Positions 37,050 through 46,367 are shown, numbered from the stretch's first letter. The stretch is 64,000 nucleotides of DNA from Melghirimyces profundicolus (GCF_003054245.1 NZ_QBKR01000004.1:62001-126000), one strand, 5' to 3'. Translations and numbers: made by a program. Notes: generated from the sequence alone by a model not told the origin.

Positions 37050-38363
37050 TCAACGCTCGATCAGCTGCGCCGTGACCAGCGCTTTCGCAACCACTTGGCT
37101 GTCATGATAGACTTCCACATCCACTTTCCCCACTTTCCGGCCCAGTTCGATCACCCGGGGACGAATGTGGATCTCCCGTTCCAATTGAACCGGTTTCAGC
37201 GAGTACAGGGTCAGGTTATCCGTCACCATATCCCCCCGGTGTTGTCGCCGAAGGCGACGGTGGGCGGCTTCCGTAATCAGGGCGGTGAGCACACCGGTGG
37301 AGAGGTTGCCGAGTGGGTCGGTCATCTGCGGAGCCACAACTCCCCGGTACATCAGCTCTCCCCCCCTCTCCTTGACTTCCTCGAAACCTTTGACGATCAG
37401 GTCATTGATCGTTTCGCCGACCTGGGGCTGCTTTTGCATGTACTGAAGGGATTTGATCACGTCCTGGCGGCTGATTACCCCGAGCAGATGGTGTTGGGTG
37501 TTGACCACCGGGAGCAGTTCGATCCCCTCCCACACCATTTCATGTGCGGCGGCGGCCAGGGATGTTTTCGGTGTAACGGTGATCGGGTTTTTGGTCATCA
37601 CCCGTTCGATCCGTTCGTCCGACGAATGCCCGACCACGTCTTTGGCCGTCACCATTCCGTGCAGTTTTCCGTTGGCATCCACGACAGGGTACCGGCTGTG
37701 TTTGGTCTCCTGAACCGATTCGTGGAAGCGGGAGACTCGATCGTCGAGCCGCAGGAAGATGGGGGGCTTTTCGGGGTTGAGCATGTCTTCCACCAAGAGA
37801 ATTTCCTTTTTGATCAGGCGATCATAGATGGCACGGTTGATCATCGCGGCCACGGTAAAGGTGTCATAGGTACAGGAAATAACCGGAAGTTCCAGCTGGT
37901 CGGCCAATCGCTTGACTTCCTCGGTGGCGTCAAAGCCCCCGGTGATCAGAACGGCGGCACCCCGTTCCAGAGAGATGCGGTGGGCGTTGTCCCGGTTTCC
38001 GACGATCAGAAGGTTGCCCGGTTCCACATAACGAATCATCGCCTCCAGTTTCATCGCCCCGATCACGAATTTGTTCAGGGTTTTATGGAGCCCGGTGCTT
38101 CCCCCCACCACCTGCCCGTCCACAATGTTAACCACTTCAGCGAAGGTCAGGCGTTCAATTTTGGAACGGTGTTTCTTTTCGATCCGAACGGTACCCACGC
38201 GCTCCACCGTGGAGACCAGCCCCTGATTTTCCGCATCCTTGATCGCCCGGTAGGCCGTTCCCTCGCTTACTCCCAGCTCCCGGGCGATCTGGCGGACCGA
38301 TATCTTGTGCCCGATCTCCAGATTTTCTATGTATTCCAGGATCTTCTCATGTTTGGTGGCCAC
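37050..38363 (-). CDS. ytoI: YtoI: winged helix, DRTGG, CBS pair and hot-dog protein
   Basis: 437-residue multi-domain protein. N-terminal winged helix (about 1-60, VATKHEKILEYIENLEIG, with HTH segment RQIARELGVSEGTAYRAI), DRTGG domain (about 70-180), two CBS repeats (about 185-310: SRYPVVDANGKLHGMVTAKD and ELLPVVNTQHHLLGVISRQD), then a hot-dog/MaoC-like fold to the end. Probably a nucleotide-sensing regulator; ligand unknown. A GTG start eight bases after GGGGAG matches B. subtilis YtoI; a GTG three codons earlier overlaps that site. A repeat element with a tandem array is inserted about 110 bases upstream. Confidence 0.9.
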   Translation of the reverse strand: MATKHEKILEYIENLEIGHKISVRQIARELGVSEGTAYRAIKDAENQGLVSTVERVGTVRIEKKHRSKIERLTFAEVVNIVDGQVVGGSTGLHKTLNKFVIGAMKLEAMIRYVEPGNLLIVGNRDNAHRISLERGAAVLITGGFDATEEVKRLADQLELPVISCTYDTFTVAAMINRAIYDRLIKKEILLVEDMLNPEKPPIFLRLDDRVSRFHESVQETKHSRYPVVDANGKLHGMVTAKDVVGHSSDERIERVMTKNPITVTPKTSLAAAAHEMVWEGIELLPVVNTQHHLLGVISRQDVIKSLQYMQKQPQVGETINDLIVKGFEEVKERGGELMYRGVVAPQMTDPLGNLSTGVLTALITEAAHRRLRRQHRGDMVTDNLTLYSLKPVQLEREIHIRPRVIELGRKVGKVDVEVYHDSQVVAKALVTAQLIER

Positions 38364-38471
38364 TTTCTTCACTTCACTCCCCGATTTCTCTTCACACCGT
38401 TTTCTTCCACATTATACATGACGAAAGATGAGTTGACCAAATGGAGACGTCTCAAAAAATCCGGTTCCCTC

Positions 38472-38751
38472 CTACATCTCTGCAGGACAGCATAGCGCGA
38501 CCGGGAGTGAAGCGACCCAGGCGCGACTTGTGCTCTGTGAGTGCATAGCGCGACCGGGAGTGAAGCGACCCAGGCGCGACTTGTGCTCTGTGAGTGCATA
38601 GCGCGACCGGGAGTGAAGCGACCAGGCGCGACTTGTGCTCTGTGAGTGCATAGCGCGACCGGGAGTGAAGCGACCAGGCGCGACTTGTGCTCTGTGAGTA
38701 CAGCCGGAGCGGCTTTGGGTAAATACTGCCGCTCACTTTTTCACAACGCTT
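38472..38751. repeat. MITE-like repeat, copy 3 (inverted, truncated, with tandem insert)
   Basis: Inverted relative to copies 1 and 2. The right 51 bases (38701-38751, ending TCACAACGCTT) and the left 19 bases (38472-38490) are contiguous in copies 1 and 2, but here a 210-base tandem array sits exactly between them. The far end of the element is missing: sequence left of 38472 is unrelated. Confidence 0.75.
38491..38700. repeat. four-copy 53-bp tandem array inside repeat copy 3
   Basis: Units begin at 38491, 38544, 38597 and 38649 (53, 53, 52 and 52 bases). Each begins CATAGCGCGACCGGGAGTGA and ends TTGTGCTCTGTGAGTG; the last two have lost one C of a CCC run. Copies are otherwise practically identical, so the expansion is recent. 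Confidence 0.9.
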
Positions 38752-38850
38752 CCAAGAGGAAGACAAACAGCCTGAATCCCCGTTTGCTTACGGAATGAAG
38801 CGGATCCACCGCATTCGTGAACAAAAAAGGAAGAGGGTTTCCCCTCCCAT

Positions 38851-39135
38851 TTACCGTTTCCGCCGGCCCCCGCCGGACCAGGCCGTGGTTCTCCGGCGCT
38901 TTTGTACCTCCAGCCACCGGTCCCGCCGGCTTCGTTCATCCCGTCTTCGCTTGTCACGATCCAGCCGGAGCACCATCCGCCAATTGGCGGCAATCACCAG
39001 ATAGGCAAAGATCAGCCATGACCAGGCAAACAACGACGGCAACCCGAATTCCATCGATACCGGCAGGCGTGGGACCGCAATAAAGAGAAACGCCAGCGCC
39101 ACCACCAGAGCGATTCCGTTTTTGGTCCGAAACAA
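38851..39135 (-). CDS. Hypothetical small membrane protein
   Basis: 94-residue protein with two hydrophobic helices (about 7-25 and 32-50) and an extremely basic C-terminal half (LDRDKRRRDERSRRDRWLEV and on to the end). TTG start with GGGGGAAG seven bases upstream. Two-helix topology with a cationic cytoplasmic tail; no family recognised. Monocistronic. Confidence 0.6.
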   Translation of the reverse strand: MFRTKNGIALVVALAFLFIAVPRLPVSMEFGLPSLFAWSWLIFAYLVIAANWRMVLRLDRDKRRRDERSRRDRWLEVQKRRRTTAWSGGGRRKR

Positions 39136-39197
39136 TCCGATCTTCCCCCTTTTGTCCCCTCCTGTTCCATCCTACGGTACAAAGGGAGGAAAAATGC

Positions 39198-39228
39198 AAA
39201 AAAAAGAGGCGGTGGTAAACACCGTCTC
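39198..39228 (-). terminator. terminator downstream of ytkL
   Basis: GAGGCGGTG/CACCGTCTC stem with a 5-base loop, followed on the minus strand by a run of eight T. It lies between ytkL and the small membrane protein gene. Confidence 0.75.
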
Positions 39229-39323
39229 ACCATTAGGGGGTTTTCATCCTGGTTTTATATTACCGCTATTATATTACAAGCACGTTACACACGATTTACA
39301 TTCTCTTATCTCACCCAAAGCGT

Positions 39324-40016
39324 TTATAGATCAAAAGATTCACCCGGTTGGACGACCTGACCGTCCATGTTCTTTTCCTTCAGTTGACGGACAAAGGCGT
39401 CTGCATCCTGCTCGATCAAAGGAAAAGTGTTGTAATGCATGGGAACAACCTTCCGGGCGCCGACCCACTCGGCGGCGAGAAGGGCATCCTCCGGACCCAT
39501 GGTGAAATTGTCCCCGATGGGAAGCAATGCCAAGTCCACATCGTTCTGTGCTCCGATCAGTTTCATATCGGAGAAAAGGCCGGTGTCGCCGGCGTGATAG
39601 ATCGTTTTCCCGCCCAGAGTGAGAAGCAACCCGGCAGGCATCCCCAGATAAATGATTTCTTTCTTCTCTTCGTCGATAAAACCGGATCCGTGGAAGGCCT
39701 GGGTCAGTTTGACCCGACCAAAATCAAAGGAATGGGCACCCCCGATGTGCATCGGATGGACTTTCTCCACCCCTTGAAACCCGATCCAGTTGGCCAGCTC
39801 GAAGTTGGCAATGACCGTGGCATGATTGCGCTTGGCGATCTCAACGGTGTCCCCCACGTGGTCCCCGTGTCCGTGGGTCAGCAGGATATAATCGGTTTCG
39901 ATTTCCTCCGGTTTCGCTTTTGCAAGGGGATTATCCTTCAGAAACGGGTCGATGATCAGTTTGGTCCCCTCGTGATCAATTTCAAAACAGCTTTGTCCGT
40001 GAAAGGTGATATTCAT
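39324..40016 (-). CDS. ytkL: UPF0173 metal-dependent hydrolase YtkL
   Basis: Metallo-beta-lactamase-fold hydrolase of 230 residues. The metal motif [16 protein letters not shown], the [15 protein letters not shown] segment and [11 protein letters not shown] are those of the YtkL/UPF0173 group; substrate unknown. ATG follows GGAGGGATTCAC. The YlbF-like gene ends 33 bases upstream, so the two form a short operon. The gene is near ytoI and ytpI, as in B. subtilis. Confidence 0.92.
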   Translation of the reverse strand: MNITFHGQSCFEIDHEGTKLIIDPFLKDNPLAKAKPEEIETDYILLTHGHGDHVGDTVEIAKRNHATVIANFELANWIGFQGVEKVHPMHIGGAHSFDFGRVKLTQAFHGSGFIDEEKKEIIYLGMPAGLLLTLGGKTIYHAGDTGLFSDMKLIGAQNDVDLALLPIGDNFTMGPEDALLAAEWVGARKVVPMHYNTFPLIEQDADAFVRQLKEKNMDGQVVQPGESFDL

Positions 40017-40048
40017 GTGAATCCCTCCGTCCTGCAGGTTTGCGTTCG

Positions 40049-40396
40049 TCAATTTTTATAGATTTCTTCCACCGGACCGCCCAGAATCCGGTTGATGTCC
40101 GACATCAGTTGTCCGAACCGTCTTTCCGCCTCCAGGTACTCCCGAAGCTCCGGATTGGAACGCATCTCTTCCATGAGCCGGTTCAGTTCTTCTTCTTTTT
40201 CTTCCCCCGGTGTTCTTCCCTGCATCTGAAGCGTCTGCAGTTCCATGGAAAGTTCTCTGAACCGTTCCATGGTCTGCCGTTGTTCTGGATCGCGGCTGAT
40301 CTTCTCCCATGCTTTCGCCAGTGCCTTCATTTCATTGGAACGGCGGAGCGCCCGGGCCAACTCATACGCCTTGTCATATGGATGTTCCACAGACAC
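40049..40396 (-). CDS. YlbF/YmcA-family protein
   Basis: 115-residue all-helical protein; the [20 protein letters not shown] start and [20 protein letters not shown] segment fit the YlbF/YmcA/YheA family. YlbF and YmcA form the Y-complex with YaaT that controls RNase Y and competence/sporulation in B. subtilis; this gene is a paralogue and its exact role is not clear. GTG start after GGGAGGG. First gene of the pair with ytkL. Confidence 0.75.
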   Translation of the reverse strand: MSVEHPYDKAYELARALRRSNEMKALAKAWEKISRDPEQRQTMERFRELSMELQTLQMQGRTPGEEKEEELNRLMEEMRSNPELREYLEAERRFGQLMSDINRILGGPVEEIYKN

Positions 40397-40549
40397 GTTT
40401 TACCCTCCCCCTTCCCTAATGCATATACCACGAATGAAAGAAAAAAACCTTCTTTTCAAAAGACGGTTCCGCATTCCAGTATAGCACGAATCCACCGGAG
40501 AAAAGCCATCCCCCCCGGCCTGAACGCTACGGTCGACGCCCCTTTTATT

Positions 40550-40578
40550 CACCGCAAAATACATGCCCACATACTCTA
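40550..40578 (+). promoter_or_regulatory. candidate sigma-K promoter of the YheC/YheD cluster
   Basis: CACC (40550-40553) and CATACTCTA (40570-40578) with exactly 16 bases between them match the sigma-K consensus mACm-(16-17)-CATAnnnTA. It is 32 bases before the first ATP-grasp gene. Late mother-cell expression would suit coat-associated enzymes. Confidence 0.5.
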
Positions 40579-40609
40579 TAGCAGTCACATTTCGCGGAAG
40601 GGGATCCCA

Positions 40610-42040
40610 ATGGGGCACGCAAGAGTTGTTATCCAAGTCATGTCAGAAAGCCACTTCCCCCCTCATGCCAACATGATCATGAGCCAGTCTCTCGCCGACC
40701 GCCTCCGTCTTCCCAACCAACCGGTGTGGGTCACTCTGGGGATCGCCACGGACACCGCCTTCATCCAGCTGAGCCGCAACCCGAGCCCTCTCATCCGGAT
40801 CAGCTCCCGTTTGGCAGAACGGTTGAAAATCCAAAACCAGAAAACCCTGAACGTCCGGTACGATTCCCGTAACCGGCGCCTCCATTTCGGTCCCCTTCTG
40901 GGCGTTCTGATCAACCGGAATGTAGAAGGAAGCAACAAACAGCTGTTCGGACTCATGGCCCGTTTTTTGGAAGAGTGTGCCCTGGCATCAACGCAGAAAG
41001 GGGTCTGTCTGGTTGTTTTTCCTCCCGAGAACATCCACCTCGCCAGGAAAACCGTTCGCGGATGGGAGTACCGGGGCAACCAATGGCTCCAAACCGAGTT
41101 CCCCCTGCCCGATGCCATCTACAACCGGATCACGTCCCGGCGGATCGAGCGGCAGCCGGAGCTGCAGCAAAAGCTCCGAACCCTGAAAAACACCTGTCGC
41201 ATCCCCTTCTTCAACGAAACCTTTCTCAACAAACGCGAGGTTCACGAGCTGTTGATCCAGGATGAGAAAATGCACCGTCTTCTGCCGGAAACCCAACCGT
41301 ACCATCCGGCGAGGTTACGGAATATGCTGGAGAAATACGGTGTGGTCTACCTGAAGCCGACCAACGGGAGCCTCGGGCAGGGGATTATCCGGGTCACCGT
41401 GGCGGGGGGGAGATGGGTCTGTCAATACCCGGAGGCCTCACGGACCGTGACCCGGATGTTCCACCGTCGAAAAGAAGCGCTCAGACATCTCCGGCGCCGG
41501 GTTTCCCCTCGATACATCATCCAAAGGGGGCTCAATCTGGTCACCTGCGACGGCCGTCCCGTCGATTTCCGCGTCCTGGTCCAGAAAAACGGCAAGGGGC
41601 AATGGGCAGTCACATCCATCGTGGGGCGGATCGCCAACGACCAGGATATCGTATCCAACCTGGCCCGCGGCGGTACCCTCCGGAAAGCCGCAGACGTCCT
41701 GTCCTCCGTACAAGCGATCAACAAACCAACGATCCAGCACCTGCGTCAACGGGCCTTGGAAATTTCGCAAACCTTTGAACAGCTCTCCCAAGGACACTTC
41801 GCCGAATTGGGGGTGGACCTGGTTCTGGACAAAACGGGACACCTGTGGTTGATCGAACTCAACTCCAAGCCTTCCAAAACGGACGAAACAGTAACCAACC
41901 CCTCGACAGCCATCCGGCCATCCGTCAACCGGCTGATCGAATACGTTACGTATATCACTGGTTGGGCTCCCTGTCTGACGGCTCCCAACGCCGTTCCGAA
42001 ACCCCGGCGACCCGACCGAACCAGGAGGAAAAGGCGATGA
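40610..42040 (+). CDS. YheC/YheD-family coat-associated ATP-grasp protein 1
   Basis: 476 residues. N-terminal beta-rich domain (about 1-90), a linker that begins LGVLINRN, then an ATP-grasp fold: nucleotide-binding Lys and glycine loop in YLKPTNGSLGQGII (near residue 246), DFRVLVQKNGKGQW and the Mg2+-binding LWLIELNSKPSK (near 418). YheC/YheD proteins localise to the forespore and coat in B. subtilis; the fold predicts carboxylate-amine ligation but no substrate is known. ATG after GGAAGGGG. Its stop overlaps the next start (ATGA). About 20 C-terminal residues are very basic. First gene of a five-gene operon. Confidence 0.88.
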   Translation: MGHARVVIQVMSESHFPPHANMIMSQSLADRLRLPNQPVWVTLGIATDTAFIQLSRNPSPLIRISSRLAERLKIQNQKTLNVRYDSRNRRLHFGPLLGVLINRNVEGSNKQLFGLMARFLEECALASTQKGVCLVVFPPENIHLARKTVRGWEYRGNQWLQTEFPLPDAIYNRITSRRIERQPELQQKLRTLKNTCRIPFFNETFLNKREVHELLIQDEKMHRLLPETQPYHPARLRNMLEKYGVVYLKPTNGSLGQGIIRVTVAGGRWVCQYPEASRTVTRMFHRRKEALRHLRRRVSPRYIIQRGLNLVTCDGRPVDFRVLVQKNGKGQWAVTSIVGRIANDQDIVSNLARGGTLRKAADVLSSVQAINKPTIQHLRQRALEISQTFEQLSQGHFAELGVDLVLDKTGHLWLIELNSKPSKTDETVTNPSTAIRPSVNRLIEYVTYITGWAPCLTAPNAVPKPRRPDRTRRKRR

Positions 42041-43155
42041 GTCCGACTGTCTATACATTGGGGGTGATCAGCTGCCGGTCTGCGCAAAAGACGCCTCCGT
42101 TTCAGGAGACGGAGTACCTGAGGGCACTTACCAAGGAGGGAAAACCCCAGGGGATCCGGCTCATCACCTTCACGCCGATGGAGGTGGACTGGAACACAAA
42201 AGTTGTAACCGCCTGGAGGTATGACCTTTCCTCCGGGAAGTGGAAAAAGGAACGGCATCCCTTGCCTCCTTTGATTTACGACCGTTGTTATTATCTGAAT
42301 ACCCGACAATACCTTGCTTACAAACCATACGTCTCCCGGATCGCCCAGTGTCCGGGGGTCCAGCTGTTGGGAAAACCCCTGGGAGGGAAATTGCAAACCC
42401 ACGAGATGCTCCAAAAAAACCGATCGTTGGTGCCATACCTCTCTCCCACTTTCCGTCTTCGGTCCCCGACGGACATTCTGCTCGCCCTGGAGAAAAACAC
42501 ATCGGTCCTGATCAAACCCAACGGGGGGAGTCACGGGAGAGGCGTGGCGGCGATCACCCCCGAAGGAAGCTCGTACCGGGTGCGGGGTCGCTCCATAGCC
42601 AACCGGTGCTTCCACCTCTTGCTTCCTAAAAAAAAGGCGCTCATTCAGTGGGCACGCCGGTTTACCGGGCAAACACGATACATCATCCAACCGTATCTCC
42701 AACTGACCACAGGGGACGGAAGACCCTTCGATCTCAGAATTCTGGTCCAGAAGGATCAAAACGGCAGCTGGACCACCACGGGAATGGCTGTACGGACAGG
42801 AAACCCAAACTCGTTGACCTCCAACCTTCACGGAGGAGGCAAAGCGGAAAAGGCCCTTCCTTTTCTGAAAAAGCATTATCCTCCGACCATGGTATCGAAG
42901 ATTCTGGATTCCATTCGTTTTCTTTCCACCCACATACCCAAAGAAATCGAGAGACAACACGGGAGACTGCTGGAACTTGGACTGGATGTGGGAATTGACC
43001 GCCAGGGGCGGGTATGGTTTTTGGAAGCCAACTCCAAGCCCGGTCGAAGCGTTTTTCTTCTGACCGGCGAAAAGGAAATCCGGCGGCGTTCCGTTCAAAT
43101 GCCGGTGCAGTATGCCCTGAGCCTGTTCCGCAGTCTGACAGGAGGGTCGGTATGA
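42037..43155 (+). CDS. YheC/YheD-family ATP-grasp protein 2
   Basis: 372 residues, shorter than its neighbours because it lacks the N-terminal beta domain and starts at the pre-ATP-grasp segment YTLGVISCRS. ATP-grasp signatures: LIKPNGGSHGRGVAAI, FDLRILVQKDQNGSW and VWFLEANSKPGRS. AGGAGG precedes the ATG, and both ends overlap neighbours by four bases (ATGA), so translation is coupled along the operon. It could pair with protein 1 as a heteromer; this is inference. Confidence 0.87.
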   Translation: MSPTVYTLGVISCRSAQKTPPFQETEYLRALTKEGKPQGIRLITFTPMEVDWNTKVVTAWRYDLSSGKWKKERHPLPPLIYDRCYYLNTRQYLAYKPYVSRIAQCPGVQLLGKPLGGKLQTHEMLQKNRSLVPYLSPTFRLRSPTDILLALEKNTSVLIKPNGGSHGRGVAAITPEGSSYRVRGRSIANRCFHLLLPKKKALIQWARRFTGQTRYIIQPYLQLTTGDGRPFDLRILVQKDQNGSWTTTGMAVRTGNPNSLTSNLHGGGKAEKALPFLKKHYPPTMVSKILDSIRFLSTHIPKEIERQHGRLLELGLDVGIDRQGRVWFLEANSKPGRSVFLLTGEKEIRRRSVQMPVQYALSLFRSLTGGSV

Positions 43156-44528
43156 GCTCTGTGATCTGCCGTATTCAACCATCGGCCTCCGGAAGTCAGC
43201 ATGCTGTCGGACTGTCGCAACTCCTGATGAAGGAATGGGGATGTCAAAACGGCCAGTCCATCAAGCTTCGGATCGGCAGCAAAAGCATGATCACCCGGGT
43301 CATCGGTCTTCGAAGAAAAAAGTGTGTCATCGTCCTCTCCCGTTCGATTGCGGCTCAACTGAACCTCCCCTTCTTCGGAGAAACACGGGCCGCCTACCGC
43401 AACAAAGAACTGCGCCTTGGCCCGGTCCTCGCCATCCTGACCACCGGTTTTTCCGGATCGGGGATCACTCCTTTCGGGGCCCGGTCCGCTTTGTTCCGAA
43501 ATTTTTTGCTCGCGTCCAGAGAAGAACGGCCCTTTTTTTACGTATTTACCCCGGAGATGGTCGACTGGACCAACCAGGTGGTCTCGGGTTGGTTTTACCG
43601 GAAGGATGGATCCGGCACCTACCGCTGGATGCGCAGACCAGCCCCTCTTCCGGATGTGGTCTACGAACGGGTCCCCAACCGGAAAGCAGAAGCCGGAACC
43701 CCGGTGAAAAATTGTAAGGCCCGCCTGCAAGCCATCGGAAAGACCCGGATCTTCAACCAGGGTTTTTTCAACAAGTGGCAGGTTCACGAAGCCCTTTACA
43801 ACCACCCGCTTACCTTGGAAAGCATTCCCGAGGCGCACCGCTCTCCCACTGTGGAAACCATCCGCGATATGCTGGAGCGCTATAAGATGGTGTATCTCAA
43901 GCCCAGCGGGGGAAGTCTCGGGCTGGGCATCTCACGGATCACCCAGAGTCCGGACGGGGGGTACTATTGCCGGTTCCGGAACGGGGATCAAAACATCCTC
44001 CGCAAGTTCCGCGCCTTGAGTCCGCTCATGAAGCAGATGTTCGGACCGCAGATGAAACGGCTCCCCAGCTACATCGTCCAGCAGGGCATCCGGCTGATCA
44101 AATATCGGGGAAGCCCCGTCGATTTTCGCGTCCATATGCACAAAGACAGAATGGGAATGTGGAAAGTGGTCGGTCTCGGGGCGAAAGGAGCTGGAGCCGG
44201 GTGCGTCACCACCCATGGACGGACCGGCGGTTCTCTCCTGTCCGCCCAGGAGGTCCTGGCATATTGCTTTCCGGGTCAGGAGAAGGAGATGGAACACCGG
44301 ATCCGGGAAACTTCGATTCGGATCTGCACCGCTTTGGAGAACCGGGTTGGAAAACCGCTGGGCGAACTGGGACTGGACATCGGTGTGGATCAGAACCGGA
44401 GAATCTGGCTGTTCGAGGTTAACGCCAAGCCCGGCCGACATATTTTCAAGCATCCGTCCTTGGCGGAATCGGGAAGGCAATCCGCCCGATGCATCACGGA
44501 ATACTGTCTGAAACTGGCGCAATTTTAG
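43152..44528 (+). CDS. YheC/YheD-family ATP-grasp protein 3
   Basis: 458 residues with the N-terminal domain (about 1-95, including GQSIKLRIGSKSMITRVIGL) and the ATP-grasp part: YLKPSGGSLGLGISRI, VDFRVHMHKDRMGMW and IWLFEVNAKPGRHI. The basic residue in the VHMHKD motif differs from VLVQK of its paralogues, so substrate or nucleotide handling may differ. ATGA overlap with protein 2; GGAGGG upstream. Confidence 0.87.
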   Translation: MSSVICRIQPSASGSQHAVGLSQLLMKEWGCQNGQSIKLRIGSKSMITRVIGLRRKKCVIVLSRSIAAQLNLPFFGETRAAYRNKELRLGPVLAILTTGFSGSGITPFGARSALFRNFLLASREERPFFYVFTPEMVDWTNQVVSGWFYRKDGSGTYRWMRRPAPLPDVVYERVPNRKAEAGTPVKNCKARLQAIGKTRIFNQGFFNKWQVHEALYNHPLTLESIPEAHRSPTVETIRDMLERYKMVYLKPSGGSLGLGISRITQSPDGGYYCRFRNGDQNILRKFRALSPLMKQMFGPQMKRLPSYIVQQGIRLIKYRGSPVDFRVHMHKDRMGMWKVVGLGAKGAGAGCVTTHGRTGGSLLSAQEVLAYCFPGQEKEMEHRIRETSIRICTALENRVGKPLGELGLDIGVDQNRRIWLFEVNAKPGRHIFKHPSLAESGRQSARCITEYCLKLAQF

Positions 44529-44545
44529 AAGGGGGGAATGAGATT

Positions 44546-45874
44546 TTGAACTCCTTCCCGAAAACGGGATGGCTGGTCTTTACACCGGATGGAAACGGAC
44601 CGGTTTTTATTCCGCGGCGGAGGATCACCGGTACGGACGCCGCTGCTCCGGTGACCATGAACCTCGGGGCCCGTTTGAAAAAAACCGTATCCATCCGGCG
44701 AGCGAATAAAAAGTTCGTCCATCGCCCCCTGATGTGCCCGGCACGGTTGAAGGAAATTCAAGGGGGGGAATGGAAAGCGGGTCCTTTCATCGGAATCCTG
44801 ACTTCGGGAACGTTGAAAGGGTTTATGGGCAACCGGTCCAACTTTATCGACCTGATCCGAACGGGGCGGCGAATGGGGGTTACGATTTTTGTCCTCACCC
44901 CCGAAGGGTTGAAAGAAGGGGCCCATACTGTGCAGGGATTCCTGCTGAACCCGGGTGTCAATGGAAACCGCTGGGTGCCGGCCACTCTCCCGATCCCCGA
45001 TGTCGTCTACAACCGCATCCCCAGCCGCAAGCTGGAAAGCCGGGCCCAGGAACAAAAAATACTGGCCACGCTTTCCAACATGACCGGTGTCAGTCTGTTC
45101 AACCCGTCCTTCTTCAACAAGTGGACCCTCCATCTCCACATGCAACGCTCCCCCCGCCTGGCCCGTCTCCTTCCGGACACGGCTCGGTGGAACGGTGGGA
45201 AACTCCTGAAGGAAATGGTGACAAAACATTCCACGCTCTTTCTGAAACCCGTGGAAGGGAAAGCAGGACATGGAATGATCCGGGTGACCCGGAAAAACCG
45301 GGGCTTTGAAATCGTCTTTCAAACGCTTCAGGGCAAATATCATTACTTCGCCGGAAACCTGCAACAACTGAAGAAACGACTGATCCCCCTCACCCGGGAA
45401 AGGAATTACGTCCTCCAGCAGGGCATCGATCTGGCACGCTACGGGGGAAGCCCCTTCGATCTCCGTGTGCTGATGCAGAAGGACGGAACCGGACAGTGGA
45501 GCAACACCGGAATCGGAATCCGCGTCGCCGGCAAAGACGCGATCAGCACTCATGTCCCCATGGGCGGTTCCATCGCCGGCTCCCCGGAGGTGCTGAGAAG
45601 CCTTTTCGGTTCACAGGCCCCGGCCATCACAGCAACCATCCAATCGACCTCCCTGGAGATCGCTTCCCATCTTGAACAGGAAGAAGGCAAAAATCTGGGG
45701 GAGATCTCGATGGACCTGGGGATGGAAAACGACGGCCGGCTCTGGTTTTTCGAAGCCAACGCCAAACCGATGAAGTTCGATGAACCGGATATCCGGAAAC
45801 GCTCCCTTCAGCGCCTGATCCAATATTTTCTGTACCTCAGCGGGTTTGCCGGCGACGACCGGAGAGGGGGCTGA
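44546..45874 (+). CDS. YheC/YheD-family ATP-grasp protein 4
   Basis: 442 residues, N-terminal domain then ATP-grasp signatures FLKPVEGKAGHGMIRV, FDLRVLMQKDGTGQW and LWFFEANAKPMK. A TTG start (LNSFPKTGW) nine bases after AAGGGGGG is chosen; an ATG 19 codons earlier overlaps protein 3. Sequence is diverged from the other three, so the cluster is an old duplication and not recent tandem amplification. Four bases separate it from the GNAT gene. Confidence 0.86.
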   Translation: MNSFPKTGWLVFTPDGNGPVFIPRRRITGTDAAAPVTMNLGARLKKTVSIRRANKKFVHRPLMCPARLKEIQGGEWKAGPFIGILTSGTLKGFMGNRSNFIDLIRTGRRMGVTIFVLTPEGLKEGAHTVQGFLLNPGVNGNRWVPATLPIPDVVYNRIPSRKLESRAQEQKILATLSNMTGVSLFNPSFFNKWTLHLHMQRSPRLARLLPDTARWNGGKLLKEMVTKHSTLFLKPVEGKAGHGMIRVTRKNRGFEIVFQTLQGKYHYFAGNLQQLKKRLIPLTRERNYVLQQGIDLARYGGSPFDLRVLMQKDGTGQWSNTGIGIRVAGKDAISTHVPMGGSIAGSPEVLRSLFGSQAPAITATIQSTSLEIASHLEQEEGKNLGEISMDLGMENDGRLWFFEANAKPMKFDEPDIRKRSLQRLIQYFLYLSGFAGDDRRGG

Positions 45875-45878
45875 TATC

Positions 45879-46361
45879 ATGGTCCGCGTCGTGTCGATCC
45901 ACCCCGCCCTCTTCCGTCGACTTCGACCGGCCATCGTCCGCTTTTCCCAACGGTACGGGGACCGGCGCATCACCCACCGCGCCCTGAGGTGGCTGAAAAA
46001 CCTGAACGCAAATCCTTTTCCGGAGGGGACCTGGATGGCGGCCGCCATTGACGGAAAAAAATTGGTGGGATTCATCCTTTTCGGCTCCTACGGCCTGGAG
46101 GAAGCTTACATCGTTGTCCATCCGGGCCACCGGAAGCGAAAAGTGGGCGAATCGTTGTTGGAGCAGGCATTGAGTTCCCTGGACCGGATCTACACCCGGG
46201 TCGCCTGCGACAATATCCCCAGTCTGAAACTCTGCTTCAAATCGGGGCTGGTGGCCTTCCACCTGATCACCGGCCCCACCGGTAAGCCCACCCTTTGTCT
46301 GGGGGGCGGCAACTGGAAGGCGGAAGAATTCCGCAAACACGGTGAAGTTGATGAACCATGA
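45879..46361 (+). CDS. GNAT-family acyltransferase
   Basis: 160-residue protein with the acetyl-CoA-binding beta4-alpha3 region EEAYIVVHPGHRKRKVGESL (about 75-94) and a beta5 bulge VACDNIPSLKLCFKSGLVAF, both GNAT features. Substrate unknown. It follows the four ATP-grasp genes by four bases and is followed by a terminator, so it belongs to their operon and may acylate the same amine acceptors. AGGGGG precedes the ATG. Confidence 0.83.
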   Translation: MVRVVSIHPALFRRLRPAIVRFSQRYGDRRITHRALRWLKNLNANPFPEGTWMAAAIDGKKLVGFILFGSYGLEEAYIVVHPGHRKRKVGESLLEQALSSLDRIYTRVACDNIPSLKLCFKSGLVAFHLITGPTGKPTLCLGGGNWKAEEFRKHGEVDEP

Positions 46362-46367
46362 TCTGCC

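Noticed and set aside
38491-38700. possible CRISPR array
   Set aside because: Units are joined head to tail without variable spacers, so it is a simple tandem array, and no cas genes are near.
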